Below are positions 26,242-35,100 of a stretch of 64,000 nucleotides of DNA, piece by piece. This DNA is from an uncultured Flavobacteriaceae bacterium (lineage in GTDB: Bacteria; Bacteroidota; Bacteroidia; Flavobacteriales; Flavobacteriaceae): assembly GCA_943842625.1 (NCBI GenBank), contig CALTCK010000013.1:1-64000 (forward strand), written 5' to 3'. The notes under the pieces are model-generated. The model was not told the origin of the DNA, did not search any database, and was given only the letters and a program-made list of their open reading frames with translations. Made by a program: the position numbers and the translations under genes. Within the stretch, counting starts at the first letter, position 1. Each line of letters opens with the position of its first letter.

Positions 26242-28216
26242 AGAAGAAATACAACAAGGAATTCCTATTTCGCTTCCTTCACCAAAAACATTTGATCCTT
26301 CTATAAATCATGCACCAAAAAGGAAAGATATTCTATCCGTTGATGAAAAAAAATTAGCTTTAAAAAATGCGCTTCGCTATTTTGACGCAATACATCATAA
26401 AATTTTGTTTTCTGAATTTAAAGAAGAATTAGAAATCTATGGTCGGATTTACATGTATCGTTTTCGTCCAGATTATAAAATGTATGCTCGCCCTATTGAT
26501 GCATATCCTGGAAAGTCTGAACAAGCAAAAGCAATTATGTTGATGATTCAAAATAATTTGGATTATGCAGTAGCACAACATCCTCACGAACTAATAACCT
26601 ATGGTGGTAATGGTGGCGTGTTCCAGAATTGGGCTCAATATTTGTTAACGATGAAGTATTTGTCTGAAATGACCGAGGAACAAACCTTAGTCATGTGTTC
26701 TGGTCATCCTCAAGGTTTATTTCCATCTCATAAAAATGCTCCAAGAGTAGTAGTAACTAATGGTATGATGATTCCTAATTATTCAAAACAAGACGATTGG
26801 GAAAAGTTTAATGCTTTGGGAGTCACTCAGTACGGACAAATGACTGCAGGTAGCTACATGTATATTGGCCCTCAAGGAATTGTTCACGGAACTACAATTA
26901 CCGTTCTAAATGCTTTTAGAAAAATAAATAAAAGTCCATTCGGAGGTTTATTTGTCACTTCTGGTTTAGGAGGTATGAGTGGTGCACAGCCAAAAGCTGG
27001 AAATATTGCAGGATGTATAACTGTTTGTGCAGAAGTGAATAAAAAGGTAATTCAAACCAGACATTCACAAGGTTGGGTTGACGAAGTCTATCAAGATATT
27101 TATGCGTTAACAAAACGAGTAAAAGAGGCTAAACTAAATAAGGAAGTTGTATCTATTGCTTATGACGGTAATGTGGTGAATGTATGGGAGACATTCGATA
27201 AAGAAAATTTAGCTATCGATTTAGGAAGTGATCAATCTTCATTACACAATCCATGGGCTGGTGGCTATTATCCTGTTGGGCTATCGTATGAAGAAGCTAA
27301 TGAAATGATGGCGAATCATCCTGCAAAATTTAAAGAAGAAGTACAAAAAAGTTTAAGACGTCATGCAGCAGCAATTAATAAACATACTGCAAAAGGAACT
27401 TATTTTTTCGATTATGGAAATGCCTTTTTATTAGAGGCATCAAGAGCTGGTGCAGATGTATTGGATCACCAAAATCCAATGAGAGATTTTAAATACCCTA
27501 GTTATGTACAAGATATTATGGGTCCGATGTGTTTCGATTATGGATTTGGACCATTTCGATGGGTATGCGCCTCTGGAAAGCCAGAGGATTTAGAAATAAC
27601 CGATCAAATAGCTTGTGAAGTTTTAGAAGAAATGCTTAAAACTTCACCTCCTGAAATTCAGCAACAAATGCAAGATAATATCCAGTGGATAAAAGGAGCT
27701 CAGGAAAACAAATTGGTAGTAGGGTCTCAAGCCAGAATATTATATGCAGATGCAGAGGGAAGAATGAAAATAGCTACTGCTTTTAATAAAGCAATTAAAG
27801 CAGGAAAAATAGGACTTGTAATATTAGGAAGAGATCATCATGATGTTTCTGGTACTGATTCTCCATATCGCGAAACATCAAACATTTATGACGGAAGTCA
27901 ATTTACAGCAGATATGGCAATTCAAAACGTAATAGGAGATAGTTTTAGGGGAGCTACCTGGGTGAGCATCCATAATGGTGGTGGAGTTGGATGGGGCGAG
28001 GTTATAAATGGAGGATTTGGTATGGTTATTGATGGAAGTATTGATGCTCAAAGACGCTTAGAATCAATGCTTTACTGGGATGTAAACAACGGTGTTTCTA
28101 GAAGAAGTTGGGCTAGAAATGAGGAAGCTATTTTTGCAATTAAAAGAGCGATGGAAAATAACCCAAATTTAAAAGTGACACTTCCTAATTTTGTTGACAA
28201 ATCTTTATTTAAATAA
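26231..28216 (+). CDS. hutU: Urocanate hydratase (long form)
   Basis: 661 residues from the ATG at 26231. A GTG at 26159 is in frame, but its translation would run through the DUF5522 gene. Urocanase converts urocanate to imidazolone propionate in histidine breakdown, with tightly bound NAD. Recognisable blocks are TYGGNGGVFQNWAQY, SGLGGMSGAQPKAGNIAG, GRDHHDVSGTDSPYRET and the C-terminal ATWVSIHNGGGVGWGEV. It is about 100 residues longer than the Pseudomonas enzyme, as in other Bacteroidota. hutH, hutI and hutG are not in the window. Two DUF4136-type or membrane genes follow closely. Confidence 0.96.
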   Translation: MTFKEEIQQGIPISLPSPKTFDPSINHAPKRKDILSVDEKKLALKNALRYFDAIHHKILFSEFKEELEIYGRIYMYRFRPDYKMYARPIDAYPGKSEQAKAIMLMIQNNLDYAVAQHPHELITYGGNGGVFQNWAQYLLTMKYLSEMTEEQTLVMCSGHPQGLFPSHKNAPRVVVTNGMMIPNYSKQDDWEKFNALGVTQYGQMTAGSYMYIGPQGIVHGTTITVLNAFRKINKSPFGGLFVTSGLGGMSGAQPKAGNIAGCITVCAEVNKKVIQTRHSQGWVDEVYQDIYALTKRVKEAKLNKEVVSIAYDGNVVNVWETFDKENLAIDLGSDQSSLHNPWAGGYYPVGLSYEEANEMMANHPAKFKEEVQKSLRRHAAAINKHTAKGTYFFDYGNAFLLEASRAGADVLDHQNPMRDFKYPSYVQDIMGPMCFDYGFGPFRWVCASGKPEDLEITDQIACEVLEEMLKTSPPEIQQQMQDNIQWIKGAQENKLVVGSQARILYADAEGRMKIATAFNKAIKAGKIGLVILGRDHHDVSGTDSPYRETSNIYDGSQFTADMAIQNVIGDSFRGATWVSIHNGGGVGWGEVINGGFGMVIDGSIDAQRRLESMLYWDVNNGVSRRSWARNEEAIFAIKRAMENNPNLKVTLPNFVDKSLFK

Positions 28217-28222
28217 AAAACG

Positions 28223-28756
28223 ATGAAAAATTTAAAATTTATTCCATTAGTATCTTTATTTCTATTTTTTTCTTGTTCCACCATCCGTGTTGGAGCTGAC
28301 TATGATTCTGTGACCAATTTTGAGGAATATCAAACATTTGCTTTTTACAAACCTGGAATTGATAAAGCAAAAATATCTGATTTAGACAAAAAAAGAATTA
28401 TGCGAGAAATTGAAGTCAACCTAAAAGCTAAGGGTATGAAAATCGATGCGGATCCCGATTTACTGATCAGTATTTTTACAAAAGAAAGAGAACGAATTGA
28501 TGTTTACAATAATAATGTTGGATATTGGGGATATGGATATGGCCCATGGTATGGAGGAGGCACTTCTGTAACATCAACTCCGGAGGGAACTCTGTTTATT
28601 GATTTAATTGACAAAAAGAAAAATGAATTGGTTTGGCAAGGAATTGGAAAAGGTGATTTAATAATGACTACGGTTGAAAAGAAAGAAGCTCGAATTAAAG
28701 AAATTGTCACAAAAATTCTTGCTCAATATCCACCAATTATTGCATCTAAAAAATAA
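28223..28756 (+). CDS. DUF4136 domain lipoprotein
   Basis: 177 residues with a lipoprotein signal (FFSCST, Cys18). The DUF4136 domain follows: DYDSVTNFEEYQTFAFYKPG, then IMREIEVNLKAKGMKIDADPDLLISIF, a Gly/Tyr-rich loop GYWGYGYGPWYGGGT and the terminal ELVWQGIGKGDL. Seven bases after hutU, so possibly cotranscribed, although no metabolic link is known. Probably an outer-membrane or periplasmic protein of unknown role. Confidence 0.87.
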   Translation: MKNLKFIPLVSLFLFFSCSTIRVGADYDSVTNFEEYQTFAFYKPGIDKAKISDLDKKRIMREIEVNLKAKGMKIDADPDLLISIFTKERERIDVYNNNVGYWGYGYGPWYGGGTSVTSTPEGTLFIDLIDKKKNELVWQGIGKGDLIMTTVEKKEARIKEIVTKILAQYPPIIASKK

Positions 28757-28775
28757 TTTTATCAAAAAGTAAAAA

Positions 28776-29885
28776 ATGAATAATACATCTATTATTCTAA
28801 TAATTTCTTTGATTTGTATTAATTTGAGTGTCGCTCAAAATTATCAGTCTGGTTCAATAACAACTACTAAAAACAAATCAATTAAAGGAAAGGTTTTTAT
28901 AGACAATGATCTAAAAAAAGTATACTTAAAAAATAATGGCAATCAAAAAGATTATAAATTCAAAGAGGTTAAAAGTATATTTATAAGCAAGGAATTATAT
29001 TCTAAAATTAGTTTTAATAATGAATACTATTTTACAAACCTAGTAGTTTCAGGAAAGGCTTCTTTATATCAAATTAATAGGTATAATTTTTTACTAATCA
29101 ATGCAAACAAAAAGCAAAAATTAAATGTTATACAGGATCGTCAGAAAATACGAGGCTTTCTTTCCTTAATATTTAAAGACTGTAATCCTATAAGGGATGA
29201 AATTAATCGTACTGATGAATTTTCAAAAAAGACCTTAACAGAATTAACAATTCTCTACAATAAATGTGATTATGGGGCTTATAAGCCAACTGAAAAAGAA
29301 CTCAGTCAAGCCAATACATTTAATTCAGACTTCTTTAGATTTTATGGGAGCTTGTTAGGAAATATTAACAATAATCAGATTAATAACAACGTATCCAAAA
29401 ATAAGAATGGATTTGGTATAGGTATAGGGCTTGCATCTTCACCGAGTTTTATGGGGAATTTAAAAGAAAATATTTTTTTCAATTTTGATATTGCTATCTT
29501 GTTTACTGGCAATAGTGAGTTTGAAAATGAATCTCTACTAAACTTCAAACAAAATAGTTTTCGGTTATCACTTGGAATAGAGTATGTATTTATTAAAAAA
29601 GGAATCGTTTTACCATTTTTAGGGATTGGCTATGGCTATAGCTCCGATTATTATAATGGGACTATTGACATGATCAATTTTAAAGATCATAAACAAAATT
29701 TTTTCTTTACACCAAAAGTAGGAGTACTTTACAAACTTAAAAACAAAAAGCTTCTTGGGATAACAATTAATTACCTTACAGGTTTTAAAAATGATTTAAG
29801 TTTTAGATACGGAGAAGAACTTACTTATTATCCATTAGTGATTAACCAAAGTTCTACTACCATAGGTTTAAGTTATCAATTCTGA
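28776..29885 (+). CDS. Secreted outer-membrane beta-barrel-like protein, unknown
   Basis: 369 residues. Signal peptide about 1-21 (SLICINLSVAQ). The first part (25-110) looks like a small soluble domain (GSITTTKNKSIKGKVFIDND). The second half (about 200-369) has alternating strands with Gly and aromatics (GFGIGIGLASSPSFMGN, FLGIGYGYSSDYYNG) and ends SYQF, as outer-membrane barrels do. It lies 19 bases after the DUF4136 gene. I recognise no named family. Confidence 0.7.
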   Translation: MNNTSIILIISLICINLSVAQNYQSGSITTTKNKSIKGKVFIDNDLKKVYLKNNGNQKDYKFKEVKSIFISKELYSKISFNNEYYFTNLVVSGKASLYQINRYNFLLINANKKQKLNVIQDRQKIRGFLSLIFKDCNPIRDEINRTDEFSKKTLTELTILYNKCDYGAYKPTEKELSQANTFNSDFFRFYGSLLGNINNNQINNNVSKNKNGFGIGIGLASSPSFMGNLKENIFFNFDIAILFTGNSEFENESLLNFKQNSFRLSLGIEYVFIKKGIVLPFLGIGYGYSSDYYNGTIDMINFKDHKQNFFFTPKVGVLYKLKNKKLLGITINYLTGFKNDLSFRYGEELTYYPLVINQSSTTIGLSYQF

Positions 29886-29919
29886 TAGAAAAAAATATTT
29901 TTAACTAGTTTTTTGAAGC

Positions 29920-31545
29920 CTATATTTTCAATACACTTTTACTAATATTCCCTTGATCTGTTTTAATATCTAAAACATAATTTCCAGGTTCCCAATATTT
30001 GGTATTGATAAAAGCTTCTTTTGAGGATATTTTATTATCAAATAAAATTAGTTGACCTAACATGTTATAAATTGAGATTGATTGCATCATAACATTACTT
30101 TTTATATTCCAATTTTCTGAAACTGGATTCACAAACGAAAGAGTATTTTCAAGTTCAGCTATAGAATTTCCAAGAATACCTTCCACAAAATTTTGAGCAT
30201 AAATCTTAGATCCACTTCCTTTATCTTCAATAAAAACAGCAACAGACTGGTTTTGAACAAAATTTGTAAATTGAATTCTACTTTTATTTGCAGAATATGT
30301 GGCTATTGGCATGGTTTCTTCATCCCAAGCAAAGTCGCCCTCCTCATCTAATTTTAAAGCGTGTAAGGTTGTTGGGGAAGCTCCATTGTCAAAACCTTCT
30401 TTAATTAATATTAATGGATGATTTTCAATCATATGAATCGATCCTACATGTACTTTTTCACTTCCAATAGGATAAATCTCTTTTGCCTGATCAGAAAACA
30501 TTCGTGCACCAGTATCTTTATCATACTTTTGAATACGTTCGCCTTTTTCACTTTGATTCGTGTTGGTATACGTACACGTAGCCCAAATATACTGCGACCC
30601 CTCTTGATAAGTTATCTTTGTATCCATTTCATAGTCGGTTTGATTGGTATCGAAATCGGAACCATTAATCCCCCAAGGGAGTGTACCGTCAGGATCAATA
30701 CGCTGTAAAAAAGAATCAAACCTTGAACCCGGTGAAGCCTTGTATCCCATAAATACCACATCACCAATTTGTAATCCGTCGTAAGCGGTGTTAAAAACAG
30801 TTCCGTAGTTGGCTATTTGAGTTGCCTCTACCCACTGGGATGTTCCATCGACAGAAGAAAACCTTTGTGCAAACAAATTAGAATTGATCCCAAAGGTAAT
30901 GCTATGAAAAACCAGGATAAAATCTCCATCAGAGAGTTCAAACATATTAGCAGGAACCGTATCATTTCCGTCCTCTGAAATGGATGCTGTAGTATCCCAT
31001 TGCGCTACTCCTGTTGAATCGTATTTTTGTAGCACGCTTTCACCACCAGGAAACCAAGACACGATTACTTCGCCGTTGGACAAGGGTAATATCGTAACAG
31101 AATAACCAGCACCTACCTGTAAACCGCTGGAACCCCATAAATTATTTCCTTCATCATCCAATTTAAATACATAAGCTGGTTCTCCACCTCCAGTTCCCGT
31201 AAGGCCTATATAAAGATTATCTTCTTCATCGGTCGTGATGTTCCAAATTACAGTAAAAGTACTCATCGGTATTTCGTCACTCACTAACATCCCCTCTTCT
31301 CCTAGAAGTTGAAAACCCTCAACATCTAAAATTTGTAATCTTAATTCATAATTCGTTGGAGCTGATACAGCTTTCCAGTATACAACATATGTTTTTCCAG
31401 AGGAAGTTCCTAAGGCTTTCATATCACCACCTTCAGAACTTGTTACTAAGGTATTTATATCGGTATTAGAAGTCCATTGTGCATTTGTTATTATTGAAAA
31501 AAAGCAGATAGCTATTATCAATAAGCCTTTTATTAATCGTGTCAT
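29920..31545 (-). CDS. T9SS-exported protein of beta-propeller type
   Basis: 541 residues with a signal peptide (about 1-22) and a C-terminal T9SS type A sorting domain (about 460-541: SFVNPVSENWNIKS, ISIYNMLGQLI, YVLDIKTDQGNISKSVLKI). The body has repeated strand pairs with Trp and Gly (GNNLWGSSGLQVGAGYSV, GVAQWDTTASI, GTSQWVEATQIANYG), suggesting a propeller. T9SS cargo is moved across the outer membrane and usually anchored there. It converges with the gene at 28776 and follows the HYR-protein terminator. Confidence 0.85.
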   Translation of the reverse strand: MTRLIKGLLIIAICFFSIITNAQWTSNTDINTLVTSSEGGDMKALGTSSGKTYVVYWKAVSAPTNYELRLQILDVEGFQLLGEEGMLVSDEIPMSTFTVIWNITTDEEDNLYIGLTGTGGGEPAYVFKLDDEGNNLWGSSGLQVGAGYSVTILPLSNGEVIVSWFPGGESVLQKYDSTGVAQWDTTASISEDGNDTVPANMFELSDGDFILVFHSITFGINSNLFAQRFSSVDGTSQWVEATQIANYGTVFNTAYDGLQIGDVVFMGYKASPGSRFDSFLQRIDPDGTLPWGINGSDFDTNQTDYEMDTKITYQEGSQYIWATCTYTNTNQSEKGERIQKYDKDTGARMFSDQAKEIYPIGSEKVHVGSIHMIENHPLILIKEGFDNGASPTTLHALKLDEEGDFAWDEETMPIATYSANKSRIQFTNFVQNQSVAVFIEDKGSGSKIYAQNFVEGILGNSIAELENTLSFVNPVSENWNIKSNVMMQSISIYNMLGQLILFDNKISSKEAFINTKYWEPGNYVLDIKTDQGNISKSVLKI

Positions 31546-31631
31546 ATTATTTAATTTTTTTGTACAAGCTAGTTTTATTATCAGCTAAATTTTAAAAATT
31601 ATATTGCTAAAGTACTAAACATAAAGCAAAT

Positions 31632-31659
31632 AAAAGCCCCCTCTAATGAGGGGGCTTTT
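31632..31659 (-). terminator. Intrinsic terminator after the HYR gene
   Basis: A 12-bp stem AAAAGCCCCCTC/GAGGGGGCTTTT with a TAAT loop. The A-rich flank on the left reads as a U tract on the minus strand. It lies 24 bases past the stop of the giant HYR gene (31683) and upstream of the next T9SS gene. The right flank is also T-rich, so it can work both ways. Confidence 0.85.
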
Positions 31660-31682
31660 TATTTATTTAGAAATTTATCTAA

Positions 31683-32165
31683 TTAGTAGTTATTCACTAT
31701 TAATTGTTTGGTAGAAGTTCCTTGACTTCCCTTGATTACTAACATATAAGTAGCATTCGCAAGGGTAGAAATATCAATCGTGATTTCCGATCCCATAGTA
31801 GTTAAGTCTATCTTATTAACAATTCGACCCGTAAGATCGTAGATCGTTACGTTGTTCAAGTCAATCTGTCTTGGGTTGCTTAGGTTTACTTTGCTATCGG
31901 CAGGGTTTGGATACAACACTAAAGAAGCAAAATCTTCCGTATTATTATTTCCTAGTATATCTTGAACATCTAATTCAAAGCTACAGGTAGAAACGTTTCC
32001 GTATTCATCTTCTGCTGTAAAGGTTACCACTTGTACTCCAAGTCCTAGTGTAGTTCCTGGCGCAGGATCTTGACTAAATATCGTCACAGGATCCGTACAA
32101 TTATCTGTAACTGTTGCACTACCATCAGCCGATGTAATTTCCAAGGGTATAGGTGCCATCAGCAT
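31683..32165 (-). CDS. HYR protein, C-terminal piece with T9SS sorting domain
   Basis: About 150 residues. The tail of the last HYR unit (CSFELDVQDILGN) leads into the sorting domain: SLVLYPNPADSKVNL, VTIYDLTGRIVNKIDL, TYMLVIKGSQGTSTKQLIVNNY. The upstream frame is lost by one extra base at CC 32129-32130. Without it the sequence reads GNYIADGSATVTDNC. The ATG near 32165 is internal to the parent gene. Confidence 0.8.
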   Translation of the reverse strand: MLMAPIPLEITSADGSATVTDNCTDPVTIFSQDPAPGTTLGLGVQVVTFTAEDEYGNVSTCSFELDVQDILGNNNTEDFASLVLYPNPADSKVNLSNPRQIDLNNVTIYDLTGRIVNKIDLTTMGSEITIDISTLANATYMLVIKGSQGTSTKQLIVNNY

Positions 32166-35100
32166 CTAGATTTACTACCTCATCATCAGGACATACTATT
32201 TGTGGTCCTAACAAGTCAACTACTGTTACAACAGCCGAACAAACCGCTGAGTTTCCATTGCCATCATTCGCAAATACATTAACCGTTACTGGCGTTCCAA
32301 TATCTGCACAAGAAACTTCTTCTACATCAACTGTTACCGTACTAGTTCCACATCCATCGATAACGTCTGCTACCAATGAAGGAGTAATAAAGGCCACTCC
32401 ATCTTGATTCAACTCAACCGTAACATCGTTACAAACAAGTTCTAACGGAGTATTATCTTCTAAGGTTACTATAGCTGAACAAGAACTCTCATTTCCATTG
32501 ACATCCGTTACCGTAAGAATCACGGTAGTATTTCCTAGATTACTACAATCAAGGGTATCGATATTAAGTTCATAAGAAGCTATACCACAAGCATCACTGG
32601 AACCACCATCAACCGCTAATGGGTCAATAGTCACGGTACCATCATCACCTAATTCTAGCGTAATGTCTTGACAAACTGCAATTGGATCAGTAAGGTCTAA
32701 TACTGTTACGGTAGAAACACAAGTAGCAGTATTACCATGAATATCAGTGACTGTTAGGGTTACTTGATTAGCACCTACATTCGAACAGTCGAAGGTGTCA
32801 ATATCAATATCGAGGTTTCCTATTCCACAATTATCATTCGAACCAAAATTAAGTTGATTGGCTGTAATATTAGCGTTACCCGTATCGTCTAAGATTACCG
32901 TTAAGTCTTGACAAATTGCCACTGGCGCATCGTCATCGATTACCGTTACGGTAAAGGTACAGGTAGCTAAATTACCACACTCATCTTGTGCAGTGTATTC
33001 GATAAGCGTATCACCCACTGGGAATACCGAGCCACTTCCTAAACCACCTGTTTGATAAACAAAGGCTGTTCCACAATTATCAATAGCTACTGCTGGTTGG
33101 AATACAACTATCGCTCCACAATCGCCATCCTCAGTCACTGCAGTGACATCACCAGGACATCCAATAACAGGAGGAATTGTATCCTCAGTATTAATATTAG
33201 CTTCTGTAGTGGTGACATTACCACATTCATCTGTTGCGGTGAAAGTAACCGTTGTTATGGCTCCACATACATCTTCATTTACTGTTGTAAAGTCATTGGT
33301 CCAAGTAATACCTGAACATGCATCCGATGCACTTGCACCACCATTGGTAGCTAACCAAGCATCAATTTCTGCTGAATTATCATCGTCACATTGAATTATA
33401 AGGTCCGAAGCTGCTACATCCATTATTGGATTTATGGTATCTACAATTGTAAAGGTAGCATCAAGAGTTATTGAATTACCATTAGAATCTGTCAGCGTAA
33501 AAGTTACCGTCTCAGTACCTGTAGCTCCACAATCATCACTTAAACCAGAACTATCATTGGTTACCGTTACACCTGTACAATTATCTGTTCCTGTAAAAGT
33601 AATATTCAGCCAGTTATCAAATTCTGATACATTTCCATTACCGTCACACTCAACTGTTAAATCACTAGGTGGTATTACCCATGTTGGATCTTCCGTATCG
33701 TTCACCGTTACATCAAAACTACAAGTGGCTGTGTTTCCAGCAGCATCTGTCACTTCAAATGTGTTGGTCGTTGTTCCAACTGGGAATGTACTTCCACTTG
33801 GAAGTCCAGCAGTTTGAGTAGTAGTAGCTCCTGTACAATTATCTGTTCCAACTGGTGTAGTATAAGTAACTACAGCTGAACAATCTCCTGAGTCGTTACT
33901 TGTCGTAATATCTGCAGGACATGTTATTGCTGGATTTTCCGTATCGTTCACCGTTACATCAAAACTACAAGTTGTTGAGTTTCCAGCAGCATCAGTTACT
34001 TCAAACGTGTTGGTCGTTGTTCCCACTGGGAATGTACTTCCACTTGGAAGTCCAGCCGTTTGAGTAACAGTTAAGCTACTAGAACTTGAACTGTGATTAA
34101 AAGCAAAGTTGAGTAATGCTTCATTATAGCCAGAACCTGGAGTATTCCAAGGCCATGAATTTCCGGTGCTATTAGCACTAGAAACTAACGCTATTTCTCC
34201 AGAACCAACAGTTCTAATTGTCCATCCACTACCAGAACCACCATTACTTGCAACAGCAATAGTTCCTGTTTGGAGGCCAGTCAATCCATCATGATCTCCA
34301 GGAGAGCTCAAAATAAACCCTTCAATATTTGTTACACCTGTGGTTAAAGAATTAGCTCCAACAAGTGTCTCTGTACCAGAAGAACCACCATCGATAGAAC
34401 CTGTCCCCCCAAGAAATGCTATTAAATTAATATCCGTTGGACTTGCTATAACATCATAACCGGTCACAAATACGGTTCCACCTGCATCTACATAAGGAGT
34501 AAGTACATTGAAAGTTGGCTGATTGTGGTTACCACCAAAGCCATTAGATCCTGAGGCATGCCAGAATATAGAACTATAGATATCAAGACCTCCTGCTTGA
34601 AGCACAGTATTGTTACCACTTGTATAATCAGCCCAAACTTCAGTTACATTATATCCGGCAGCAGTTAATGCAGCAGGTATTTCAGATGCTGTACCGTTGT
34701 TTAAACCATCAGATACAAATAATATATCGCCAGTTCCATTTCCTCCACTATCACAATTATCAGAAGCAACTGGTTCTGCAAATGTTACAACAGCTCCACA
34801 TATACCTGTATCATTACTCGTCGTAATATCTGCAGGACATGTTATTGCTGGATCTTCAGTATCATTCACCGTTACATCAAAACTACAAGTGGCTGTGTTT
34901 CCAGCAGCATCAGTTACAACAAATGTATTAGTTGTTACTCCTACTGGGAATGCACTTCCACTTGGAAGTCCAGCCGTTTGAGTAGTAGTAGCTCCTGTAC
35001 AATTATCTGTTCCAACCGGTGTAGTATAAGTAACTACAGCTGAACAATCTCCTGAGTCGTTACTTGTCGTAATATCTGCAGGACATGTTATTGCTGGATT

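Noticed and set aside
29880-29920. A-rich/T-rich stretch between convergent genes as a terminator
   Set aside because: Only a weak A7-TA-T5 dyad with no GC stem; not enough to call.
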